Source: Clostridiales bacterium (GTDB lineage: Bacteria; Bacillota; Clostridia; Christensenellales; Aristaeellaceae). Taken from it: DNA of 13,084 nt. This document shows, in pieces, positions 1 through 5,895 of the stretch (positions are counted from its first letter, which is position 1; every line of letters starts with the position of its first letter). The notes under the pieces were generated by a model. That model ran no database searches. It worked only from the letters and a program-made list of their open reading frames with translations, and was not told the DNA's origin. The translations under genes were made by a program, and so were the position numbers. The stretch covers positions 1 through 13,084 of the forward strand of contig JAAZBR010000111.1 in assembly GCA_012513735.1 (NCBI GenBank). Direction: 5' to 3'.

Positions 1-207
1 AAGAAGAACCGCAAGTTCTATGGCTGTGAAAAGTATCCGGATTGCGATTTTGTGTCTTGGGAGCGGCCTGTCAGCAAGCGCTGCCCCAGCTGCGGCAGCC
101 TGATGGTGATCAAGCCGCGAAAAACAGGTGCCATGCTTCTGTGCACCAATGAAACCTGCCGGCACAGCGAGCCCTATGAGCAGCCGGAGGAAAGCGAGGA
201 TGCCTGA
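1..207 (+). CDS. topA: DNA topoisomerase I, C-terminal zinc-finger end (partial)
   Basis: The window opens inside a reading frame that gives 68 residues before a TGA stop. It begins with a [10 protein letters not shown] segment, the typical topoisomerase C4 zinc-finger repeat in which a Cys pair is followed by an aromatic residue. A second zinc-finger half follows: CPSCGSLMV, then two further cysteines (LLCTNETC). Type IA topoisomerases relax negative supercoils; these C-terminal fingers bind single-stranded DNA and are not the catalytic core, which lies upstream of the window. The acidic tail PEESEDA ends the protein. The stop overlaps the start of trmFO, a neighbour pair conserved across Firmicutes, and this supports the assignment. 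Identity rests on the finger pattern and the context, since no catalytic domain is visible. Confidence 0.88.
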   Translation, partial: KKNRKFYGCEKYPDCDFVSWERPVSKRCPSCGSLMVIKPRKTGAMLLCTNETCRHSEPYEQPEESEDA

Positions 208-1507
208 ACTGCGCGCCATCGTTGTAGGGGCCGGGCTTGCCGGTTGCGAGGCGGCATGGCAACTGCTTCGGCAGGGGATCGGGGTCACCCTGTATGACAT
301 GAAGCCGCAGAAGAAATCCCCTGCCCACCAGAGCGACTTGTTTGCGGAGCTGGTGTGCTCCAATTCTTTCCGTTCCGACCGGTTGCATAACGCCGTGGGT
401 CTGCTGAAGGAAGAGATGCGGCGCATGGGCAGCCTGGTGATGGAGGCGGCCGATGCATCCCGGGTACCCGCCGGGGGCGCCTTGGCAGTGGATCGGGATC
501 GGTTTTCTGGCTACATCACCCGGGCGCTGACCGGACATCCCCTACTGAACCATGTATCAGAAGAGGTGACGGCCCTGCCGGAGGCGCCTGTCATTATCGC
601 CACCGGCCCCTTAACGTCCGAGGCCCTCAGCCAGCGCATCGCGGCGCTGCCCGAGGTGAAGGCGCTGCACTTCTACGATGCGGCGGCACCTATTGTCACC
701 AAGGAGTCCATTGACATGGACAAAGCATTTACCGCCTCGCGCTATGGCAGGGGAGAGGACTACATCAACTGCCCCATGGATGAGGCGGAGTACCGTGCCT
801 TTCACCAGGCGCTGGTGACGGCGCAGACGGTGTCGGTGCACGGCTTTGAAGAAAGCAAGGTATTTGAGGGCTGTATGCCGGTGGAGAGTCTGGCCAGGCG
901 GGGCAATATGGCCCTGGCCTTCGGCCCCCTGAAGCCGGTGGGGCTGACAGATCCGCGCACAGGTCGCCGGCCTTATGCCGTGCTGCAGCTCAGGCAGGAT
1001 GACGCAGCAGACACGCTGTACAACCTGGTGGGCTTTCAAACCCGGCTGACCTTTCCTGAGCAAAGGCGCGTGTTCGGTATGATCCCGGGCCTGGAAGGGG
1101 CGGAGTTTGCCCGCTACGGCGTCATGCACAGGAACACATTCCTGCACGCCCCCGATCTGCTGGACGGCCAGTTTCAGGTGAAATCCAAGCAGGGGATGTA
1201 TTTTGCCGGACAGATGACCGGCGTGGAGGGCTATGTGGAAAGTGCCGCCAGCGGCCTGCTTGCGGGTTTCCATCTGGCCAGGCAATTGCGCGGACTCATG
1301 CCCGTCGCCTTCAGCGATCAGACCGCCCTGGGTGCGCTGGGGCGCTATGTATCCACCCCCAACCGGAATTATCAACCCATGCATATCAGCTTTGGTCTGA
1401 TGGCGCCGCTGAAGGAACGGGTGAAAAACAAGGAACAGCGTAACCTGCGCATTGCCGAGCGGGCGCTTCAACAAGTGGACGCCATTTTGGCACAGGCGAA
1501 CGCCTGA
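200..1507 (+). CDS. trmFO: Methylenetetrahydrofolate-tRNA-(uracil-5-)-methyltransferase TrmFO
   Basis: This flavoenzyme makes 5-methyluridine at position 54 of the tRNA T-loop, using methylenetetrahydrofolate as carbon donor and reduced FAD. The 435-residue protein begins with a dinucleotide-binding [10 protein letters not shown] motif (residues 8-17). It has [11 protein letters not shown] with Cys53 and [14 protein letters not shown] with Cys225, matching the two functional cysteines known in B. subtilis TrmFO (C53 and C226). The C-terminal half has [16 protein letters not shown], a flavin-binding signature of the GidA/TrmFO family. The frame stays open upstream to an ATG at 128, but ATG 200 is the better start: GGAGG lies at 186-190, the product has the usual family length, and the glycine motif is at the very N-terminus. 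It overlaps the topA stop by 8 nt. In Bacillus, xerC normally follows; here it is absent and hslV is next. Confidence 0.97.
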   Translation: MPELRAIVVGAGLAGCEAAWQLLRQGIGVTLYDMKPQKKSPAHQSDLFAELVCSNSFRSDRLHNAVGLLKEEMRRMGSLVMEAADASRVPAGGALAVDRDRFSGYITRALTGHPLLNHVSEEVTALPEAPVIIATGPLTSEALSQRIAALPEVKALHFYDAAAPIVTKESIDMDKAFTASRYGRGEDYINCPMDEAEYRAFHQALVTAQTVSVHGFEESKVFEGCMPVESLARRGNMALAFGPLKPVGLTDPRTGRRPYAVLQLRQDDAADTLYNLVGFQTRLTFPEQRRVFGMIPGLEGAEFARYGVMHRNTFLHAPDLLDGQFQVKSKQGMYFAGQMTGVEGYVESAASGLLAGFHLARQLRGLMPVAFSDQTALGALGRYVSTPNRNYQPMHISFGLMAPLKERVKNKEQRNLRIAERALQQVDAILAQANA

Positions 1508-1518
1508 AGGGAGTAGAC

Positions 1519-2052
1519 ATGGAACTGAGAGGTACAACCATCTGCGCTGTGCAGCGGGAAGGCAAGGTGGCCATTGCGGGAGATGGGCAGGTCACCATGG
1601 GACAGTCCACTATCTTTAAGCACAGCGCCCGCAAGGTGCGGCGCATCTATCACGACAAGGTGGCAGTGGGCTTTGCAGGCTCCGTTGCCGATGCGTTCAC
1701 ACTGAGCGATCGCTTCGAGGAAAAGCTGACTCAGTTTGGCGGCAACCTGGAGCGGGCAGCTGTGGACCTTGCCCAGGACTGGCGGGGAGACAAGGTGCTG
1801 CGCAAGCTGGAGGCCATGCTGATCGCCGCCAATGAAAGCGAGCTGCTGATCATCTCCGGAAACGGCGAGGTCATCAAGCCTGATGACGGCGTGTGTGCCA
1901 TCGGATCAGGCGGCAACTATGCCCTGGCGGCCGCCCGCGCACTGGTGCAGAACACCGACCTCAGCGCCCATGAGATTGCAGAAAAGGCGTTGCACATCGC
2001 CGCCGGCATCTGTGTGTTCACCAACGACAACATCGTGGTGGAGGATCTATGA
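1519..2052 (+). CDS. hslV: ATP-dependent protease proteolytic subunit HslV (ClpQ)
   Basis: HslV forms a double-hexamer peptidase chamber fed by the HslU unfoldase, degrading regulatory and misfolded proteins in the cytoplasm. The 177-residue sequence matches the family throughout: [23 protein letters not shown] at the N-terminus, [57 protein letters not shown] and the end [14 protein letters not shown]. The likely nucleophile is Thr6, exposed by removal of a five-residue leader, MELRG. A Gly before the Thr pair also occurs in other HslV proteins with leaders. B. subtilis ClpQ differs in keeping its leader and using an N-terminal Ser, so this protein looks like the classical threonine type. 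An AGGGAG ribosome-binding sequence lies 5-6 nt before ATG 1519, 11 nt after trmFO. The stop overlaps hslU. Confidence 0.97.
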   Translation: MELRGTTICAVQREGKVAIAGDGQVTMGQSTIFKHSARKVRRIYHDKVAVGFAGSVADAFTLSDRFEEKLTQFGGNLERAAVDLAQDWRGDKVLRKLEAMLIAANESELLIISGNGEVIKPDDGVCAIGSGGNYALAAARALVQNTDLSAHEIAEKALHIAAGICVFTNDNIVVEDL

Positions 2053-3416
2053 ACCAAGAATTGACACCCCGCGAGGTGGTCAGGGAGCTGGACCGCTACA
2101 TTGTGGGGCAGAACGAGGCCAAGCGCATGGTGGCCATTGCGCTGCGCAACCGCTACCGCCGCTCCCGGGTCTCCGATGAAATGCGGGAGGAAATTTATCC
2201 CAAAAATATCCTGATGATCGGCCCCACGGGCGTGGGCAAGACGGAGATTGCACGCCGCCTGGCCAAGCTGGTCAATGCGCCCTTTGTGAAGGTGGAGGCC
2301 ACTAAGTTTACCGAGGTGGGTTATGTGGGGCGCGATGTAGAGGGCATCATCCGAGATCTGGTGGAGAATGCTATCCGCATGGTGAAGGAGGAGCACGCTG
2401 CCCGGGTGAAAACCCGCGCTGAGGTGCTGGCCGAGGACAGGCTGGTCAGCCTGCTGGTAGACCCCGCTCGCAAGCCGGCACGCAATCCCATTGATGTGCT
2501 GCTGGGTGCCCGCAACAAAGAGCCTGAGCCTACCGAGGAAGAAAAGCAGCGGCTTTCGGGCCGCAGAGCCGATATCCTGCAGCAACTGCGTGAAGGCAAG
2601 CTGGAGGAACAGGAGCTGGATATCGAGGTGGAAGAGGCCGCACCCCAACTGGAAGTGGGCGGCAACGCCATCAACATTGGGGACATGATGGGCGGCATGA
2701 TGCCCAAGCGCACCAAGCTGCGTCACGTCAAGGTGAAGGAGGCACGCCGCATCCTGATCAGCGAGGAAGAGGAGAAGCTGATCGACCAGGATGCCGTGAA
2801 GGAAGAGGCGCTGCGCCGTGCCGAGCAGAACGGCATTGTGTTCATTGATGAGATCGACAAGATTGCCGGCCGCTCATCAGGCCAGGGACCGGACGTGTCC
2901 CGGGAAGGGGTGCAGCGGGATATTCTGCCCATTGTGGAGGGCAGCGTGGTCAACACCAAGCATGGGTCTGTCCGCACGGATTTCATGCTGTTCATTGCCG
3001 CCGGTGCCTTTCATGTAGCCAAGGTTAGCGACCTGATTCCGGAGCTGCAGGGGCGTTTTCCCGTGCATGTCACGTTGGACAGTCTCACCCGGGATGACTT
3101 TGTACGCATCCTGACCCAGCCGGACAATGCCATTACCCGCCAGTACGCTGCCCTGCTGGAGGTGGACAAGGTGTACCTGTCCTTTGAAGAGGAAGCCCTG
3201 TCTGCATTGGCGGACGCTGCCTGCAACGCCAACGACCAGGGAGAGAATATCGGCGCCAGGCGCCTGCATGCGGTGTTTGAGGAGTTGCTGGAGGACATCT
3301 CCTTCAACGCAGGCGGGGAGGACATGCCTGAGGTGCGGCTTACCATCACCGCCGACTATGTGCGCAGCCACGTGAAGGCGGCCAAGAAGACCGATCTGAA
3401 CCGATACATCCTGTAA
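2049..3416 (+). CDS. hslU: ATP-dependent protease ATPase subunit HslU (ClpY)
   Basis: HslU is the AAA+ hexamer that unfolds substrates and threads them into HslV. The 455-residue product starts [20 protein letters not shown], the standard HslU opening. It carries Walker A GPTGVGKT (residues 58-65), the GYVGRDVE pore loop shortly after, an intermediate I-domain of charged helices between about residues 110 and 235, Walker B FIDEIDK (Asp267, Glu268), and IPELQGRFP in the sensor region. The C-terminus LNRYIL is the conserved tail that inserts into HslV to activate it. An ATGA overlap with hslV implies translational coupling and balanced production. In Bacillus, codY follows at this place; here the gene is followed by a gene-poor stretch with an IS relic. 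No strong hairpin with a T-run is seen after the stop. Confidence 0.98.
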   Translation: MNQELTPREVVRELDRYIVGQNEAKRMVAIALRNRYRRSRVSDEMREEIYPKNILMIGPTGVGKTEIARRLAKLVNAPFVKVEATKFTEVGYVGRDVEGIIRDLVENAIRMVKEEHAARVKTRAEVLAEDRLVSLLVDPARKPARNPIDVLLGARNKEPEPTEEEKQRLSGRRADILQQLREGKLEEQELDIEVEEAAPQLEVGGNAINIGDMMGGMMPKRTKLRHVKVKEARRILISEEEEKLIDQDAVKEEALRRAEQNGIVFIDEIDKIAGRSSGQGPDVSREGVQRDILPIVEGSVVNTKHGSVRTDFMLFIAAGAFHVAKVSDLIPELQGRFPVHVTLDSLTRDDFVRILTQPDNAITRQYAALLEVDKVYLSFEEEALSALADAACNANDQGENIGARRLHAVFEELLEDISFNAGGEDMPEVRLTITADYVRSHVKAAKKTDLNRYIL

Positions 3417-3459
3417 CCCTTGTAACCACGTCATACCTAGCGCCCGCTGTAATCGTGGG

Positions 3460-3477
3460 TCACGGTTTACACATGAA
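3460..3477 (+). repeat. Left imperfect terminal inverted repeat of the IS remnant
   Basis: TCACGGTTTACACATGAA reads inward. Its reverse complement matches 3787-3804 at 14 of 18 positions, including unbroken runs of six (TTCATG) and four (GTAA). All mismatches are transitions, as expected of aged copies of one sequence. Confidence 0.5.
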
Positions 3478-3523
3478 CGTCCTTGGCATAATCATCCCAG
3501 TCCTTCTTTTTTCTTTTTAGAGG

Positions 3524-3691
3524 CTACATATTGCTCAGTACTGTTTCCAGACAATCAGTGTTCATACAGACTCGGAAACGCTTGCGTGGGCCGGAAGCCT
3601 TTTCGAATCTCGTATCTGCCCGAATGATGTTGAGTGCCGTCCGCTTGAGCACCGCCAGATTTCGGGGGTCATTCTCAATGGTTATTCAACG
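3524..3691 (-). pseudogene. Transposase C-terminal fragment (ISAs1/IS4-like), degenerate
   Basis: Read on the - strand from 3676 to the TAG at 3524-3526, this frame gives 50 residues containing DPRNLAVLKRTALNIIRAD and, near the end, KRFRVCMNTDCLETVL. Both fit the C-terminus of ISAs1-family DDE transposases, which I recall with NLAxLRRIALNLL followed by a KRLRAGWDNDYLLKVL-like end. Just upstream in the same frame an in-frame stop (3686-3688) sits within an R-stop-ITIEN stretch, resembling the family's HWxIEN motif. The usual roughly 20 residues between IEN and NLA are missing. So the fragment has an internal deletion and a stop and cannot be functional. No start or N-terminal domain could be recognised between here and the right inverted repeat. 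An ORF on the opposite strand over the same bases is only a shadow. Confidence 0.6.
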
Positions 3692-3786
3692 TGGACAGCC
3701 AATAATCCTTTTGGTTATTTAAACTATTTGGGGGCGTTTCCGAACTGTAATGCATTCATTATCCTCGGTTTTTAAGACTTAAGGGC

Positions 3787-3804
3787 TTCATGCGTAAGCT
3801 GTGG
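3787..3804 (+). repeat. Right imperfect terminal inverted repeat of the IS remnant
   Basis: TTCATGCGTAAGCTGTGG is the partner of 3460-3477 in inverted orientation. Its outer part is also the first unit of the 13-bp tandem duplication at 3793-3818, so the outer boundary of the element on this side is uncertain. Confidence 0.5.
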
Positions 3805-3818
3805 ACGTAAGCTGTGGA
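3793..3818 (+). repeat. Perfect 13-bp tandem direct repeat
   Basis: CGTAAGCTGTGGA occurs twice with no gap (3793-3805 and 3806-3818). It lies 16 bp upstream of the -35 box of the Rrf2 promoter. It may be a duplication at the IS end, or a pair of sites for a DNA-binding protein acting on the promoter. The sequence alone does not decide between these. Confidence 0.85.
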
Positions 3819-3834
3819 TCATATCTAGAAACTG

Positions 3835-3863
3835 TTGACAGTGTATGTATCGAGTGTTATGAT
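3835..3863 (+). promoter_or_regulatory. Sigma-70/SigA promoter of the Rrf2-isc gene series
   Basis: TTGACA at 3835-3840 is a perfect -35 box. It is followed by a 17-bp spacer and TATGAT at 3858-3863, one base from the -10 consensus. A TG at 3855-3856, one base before the -10, makes it an extended -10 promoter. Transcription should start near 3870, about 43 nt before the GTG start codon at 3913. Such a strong promoter is typical where a repressor controls expression, which fits an autoregulated Rrf2 gene. Confidence 0.85.
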
Positions 3864-3865
3864 CT

Positions 3866-3879
3866 GTCGGAAATCCGAC
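3866..3879 (+). promoter_or_regulatory. Perfect dyad at the transcription start, candidate Rrf2 operator
   Basis: GTCGGA-AA-TCCGAC is a perfect 6-bp inverted repeat with a 2-bp centre. It begins two bases after the -10 box and spans the predicted +1. A dimeric repressor bound here would block RNA polymerase. IscR and other Rrf2 proteins bind dyads and commonly repress their own operon, so this is the best operator candidate. It does not match the E. coli IscR type 1 consensus closely, and a small hairpin in the leader RNA is an alternative reading. Confidence 0.45.
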
Positions 3880-3900
3880 GAAAACGATCGGGATTGGAGC

Positions 3901-3911
3901 GGAGGTGATCC
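3901..3911 (+). promoter_or_regulatory. Unusually complete Shine-Dalgarno sequence that fixes the GTG start
   Basis: GGAGGTGATCC is complementary over 11 consecutive bases to the usual 3' end of bacterial 16S rRNA (GGATCACCTCC). The GGAGG core ends 7 nt before GTG 3913. This decides the start: the open frame extends upstream through the promoter to a TTG that is the -35 box itself, which cannot be translated from this promoter. Confidence 0.9.
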
Positions 3912-3912
3912 G

Positions 3913-4359
3913 GTGAAGCTGTCGACCCGTGGCCAGTATGCGCTGCATGCCATGGTTTTTCTGGCACAAAAGGCCCAGGAAGGGCCGCAGCCCCTTCGCA
4001 CTATTGCGGAGGCTGGCCTGCCGGAGCAGTATCTGGAACAGCTTTTGGGTGCGTTGCGCCGGGGCGGCCTGGTGACCACCATACGGGGAGCCGCCGGTGG
4101 GTATCAGATTGCACGACCATTGGAGGAAATCACCGTAGCCAGTATCCTGGAAAGCACGGAGGGCCCCCTCAACCTGTCAGAGTGCGCGACGGATCAGGCC
4201 TGCTGCCCCAAGAGCAGCGCTTGCATTACCCGGGATGTATGGTTGTACCTGACAGATAATATCAACAGCCTGCTGCAGGGTATCACCCTGCAGGATGTTT
4301 TGCATAACAAGCCCTACGGGGTGAAGGAGCATCAATCGTATGAACCGCGTTTATCTTGA
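3913..4359 (+). CDS. iscR: IscR-like Rrf2-family Fe-S regulator
   Basis: This is a 148-residue winged-helix regulator starting at GTG with KLSTRGQYALHAMVFLA, the standard Rrf2 opening. The recognition region YLEQLLGALRRGGLVTTIRG is followed by the AAGGY wing. Cysteines at 91, 97, 98 and 104 match the cluster-binding region of E. coli IscR (ligands C92, C98, C104, H107). At the position of His107 there is Arg107 instead, so a [2Fe-2S] cluster would need another fourth ligand. IscR senses Fe-S status and represses isc genes when holding its cluster; placement directly before iscS and iscU supports that role. The gene ends 20 nt inside iscS, implying coupled translation. A cysteine-metabolism regulator of the CymR type is less likely because CymR lacks the cysteine cluster. 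The symbol is assigned by similarity and context. Confidence 0.85.
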   Translation: MKLSTRGQYALHAMVFLAQKAQEGPQPLRTIAEAGLPEQYLEQLLGALRRGGLVTTIRGAAGGYQIARPLEEITVASILESTEGPLNLSECATDQACCPKSSACITRDVWLYLTDNINSLLQGITLQDVLHNKPYGVKEHQSYEPRLS

Positions 4360-5509
4360 TAACGCAGCCACTACACCAGTGTCTGAGGCCGTGCTGGAGA
4401 AGATGCTGCCCTACTTCCGGCAGCAGTACGGCAACGCTTCCAGCGTCTACCAAACCGGGCGTGAAGCCCGCCGCGCCATTGATGAGGCCCGCCGCCAGGC
4501 GGCAGCCGCCATCAACGCAAAGCCGGCAGAGGTGTACTTTACCGGCGGCGGCTCGGAGAGCGACAACTGGGCCATCAAAGGCGCTGCCTTTGCACGCCGC
4601 GACAAGGGAAATCACATCATCACCACCAGCATTGAGCACCACGCCGTGCTGCATACCTGCCAGTGGCTGGAGAAGCAGGGCTTTGAAGTCACGTACCTTC
4701 CGGTGGATGAATACGGCCGCGTCACGGCGCAACAGGTGGAACAGGCTATCACGGACCGCACGATCTTGCTGAGCATCATGGCGGCCAACAACGAAATCGG
4801 CACCCTGGAGCCCATTGCTGATATTGCCAAAGTGGCGCATGAACACAAGGTGCTGTTTCACACTGACGCGGTGCAGGCGTTCGGCAGTGTGCCGGTGGAT
4901 GTGGAAGCCTGGGGTGTGGACATGCTGACGCTGTCTGCCCACAAGTTTCATGGCCCCAAGGGCGTTGGTCTGTTGTACATTCGTCAGGGGACACGACTGG
5001 ACAACCTGGTTCATGGCGGTGCGCAGGAGCGGGGCCGGCGTGCGGGTACAGAAAACCTGGCCGGTATCGTGGGCATGGCCCAGGCCATGGAGATTGCTGC
5101 CGCTAACCAGCAGGAGAACAGCAGGCGAATCAGCGCGCTGCGCGACCGACTGATCCAGGGCATTCTGCACAGCATACTGGATGTGCGCTTGAACGGGCAT
5201 CCAGAGGACCGGTTGCCCGGCAACGTCAATGTATCCATCCGCTATATCGAGGGCGAGGCCATGCTGCTGCGTCTGGACCTGGCGGGCATTGCGGCCAGCA
5301 GCGGTTCGGCCTGCACCTCTGGCTCTCTGGATCCTTCCCACGTTCTGCTGGCTATTGGATTGCCCCACGAAATTGCCCATGGCAGCTTGCGCTTCTCCCT
5401 GTCCGATGAAAGCACACAGGCTGACGTGGATGCTGTGTTGACGTTGTTGCCCCCCATTGTGCAGACCCTGCGCGATATGTCACCCATCTATCCCAAGAAA
5501 GAGGTATAG
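4340..5509 (+). CDS. iscS: Cysteine desulfurase, IscS/NifS type
   Basis: This PLP enzyme converts cysteine to alanine and passes the persulfide sulfur to IscU and to tRNA thiolation enzymes. The 389-residue sequence starts MNRVYLDNAATTPVSEAVLEKM, as the family does. EHHAVLHTC supplies the histidine stacking on PLP. NNEIGTLEPI and HTDAVQAFG give the cofactor-binding Asp and Gln, and SAHKFHGPKG carries the Schiff-base Lys202. SSGSACTSGSLDPSHVLLAIGL holds the catalytic Cys325 in the long loop typical of group I desulfurases. The ATG at 4340 has GGAG 10 nt upstream and lies inside the end of the Rrf2 gene. Group I structure plus an adjacent iscU argues for general Fe-S assembly rather than nitrogenase-specific NifS or SufS. 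Confidence 0.95.
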   Translation: MNRVYLDNAATTPVSEAVLEKMLPYFRQQYGNASSVYQTGREARRAIDEARRQAAAAINAKPAEVYFTGGGSESDNWAIKGAAFARRDKGNHIITTSIEHHAVLHTCQWLEKQGFEVTYLPVDEYGRVTAQQVEQAITDRTILLSIMAANNEIGTLEPIADIAKVAHEHKVLFHTDAVQAFGSVPVDVEAWGVDMLTLSAHKFHGPKGVGLLYIRQGTRLDNLVHGGAQERGRRAGTENLAGIVGMAQAMEIAAANQQENSRRISALRDRLIQGILHSILDVRLNGHPEDRLPGNVNVSIRYIEGEAMLLRLDLAGIAASSGSACTSGSLDPSHVLLAIGLPHEIAHGSLRFSLSDESTQADVDAVLTLLPPIVQTLRDMSPIYPKKEV

Positions 5510-5511
5510 GT

Positions 5512-5886
5512 ATGTATTCTGAAAAGGTGCTGGACCATTTTGCAAACCCGCGCAATGTGGGTGAAATTTTGAAGGCCGACGGAGTCGGCACGGTTGGAAA
5601 CGCCAAGTGCGGGGACATCATGCAGATGTACCTGAAAGTTGATAACGGCGTCATCACAGATGTAAAATTTAAAACCTTTGGCTGTGGTGCGGCCATCGCT
5701 ACAAGCTCCATGGCGACTGAAATGGTCAAGGGAAAAACCATTGAGGAGGCGCTGCAGCTCACCAACAAGGCGGTGGCGGACGCACTGGACGGACTGCCCG
5801 CTCAGAAGGTACACTGTTCCTTGCTGGCAGAGGAAGCCATCCATGCCGCCATTGAGGACTACAAGAAGAACCACCCCCAGGACTAA
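5512..5886 (+). CDS. iscU: Fe-S cluster assembly scaffold IscU (NifU N-terminal-like)
   Basis: IscU is the scaffold on which IscS sulfur and iron are assembled into clusters. The 124-residue protein has the three conserved cysteines, Cys33 in NAKCGDIM, Cys58 in FGCGAAIATSS and Cys102 in KVHCSLLAEEAI, plus Asp35, which favours cluster release. The chaperone-binding LPPVK motif of proteobacterial IscU is LPAQK here, in keeping with the lack of hscA or hscB nearby. It starts 2 nt after the iscS stop. It is a stand-alone single-domain scaffold rather than the longer NifU. In many Clostridia mnmA follows; here hflX follows instead. Confidence 0.95.
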   Translation: MYSEKVLDHFANPRNVGEILKADGVGTVGNAKCGDIMQMYLKVDNGVITDVKFKTFGCGAAIATSSMATEMVKGKTIEEALQLTNKAVADALDGLPAQKVHCSLLAEEAIHAAIEDYKKNHPQD

Positions 5887-5895
5887 GGAGAAGGC

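Larger units (their letters stand above)
3460..3804. mobile_element. Collapsed ISAs1-like insertion sequence remnant
   Basis: A segment of about 345 bp between hslU and the Rrf2 gene has the anatomy of a decayed insertion sequence. It is bounded by imperfect 18-bp inverted repeats (3460-3477 and 3787-3804; 14 of 18 positions match and all four differences are transitions). On the - strand it contains a fragment resembling a transposase C-terminus. A full ISAs1-type element is over 1 kb, so most of the transposase would be deleted. The base composition looks more AT-rich than the flanking genes. I recall ISAs1-type ends carrying a GACGCATGAA-like core; the right end here contains TACGCATGAA. 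I could not see a target-site duplication. The family name is inferred from the protein fragment; the remnant nature is more certain than the family. Confidence 0.55.

Noticed and set aside
128..199. Upstream extension of trmFO to ATG 128
   Set aside because: The extra 24 residues overlap the topA zinc-finger coding sequence, lack family similarity and have a poorer ribosome-binding site than ATG 200.
611..1537. Long - strand open frames opposite trmFO and other genes
   Set aside because: High GC at third codon positions leaves long antisense frames open; the products are rich in His, Gln and Arg, as is typical of antisense shadows, and have no recognisable domains.
3417..3520. Possible terminator after hslU: a small CGTG-GGT-CACG hairpin and a T-rich run near 3505-3518
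   Set aside because: The stem is only 4 bp and lies about 45 bases before the T-run, and no stem abuts the T-run, so it is not a credible intrinsic terminator.
3531..3722. A 63-codon open frame on the + strand in the intergenic region
   Set aside because: It starts at TTG without a ribosome-binding sequence, its product has no recognisable pattern, and the opposite strand carries the transposase-like fragment, so it is a shadow.
3572..3743. Ten-base inverted repeat TCGGAAACGC at 3572-3581 and 3734-3743
   Set aside because: A match of this length is not rare by chance in a 350-bp segment, and it has no further extension or link to a function.
3675..3755. A 26-residue ORF on the - strand (MHYSSETPPNSLNNQKDYWL...), with a weak GAGGA before the ATG
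   Set aside because: It lies inside the IS remnant in another frame from the transposase fragment, is very short and has no support beyond the open frame.
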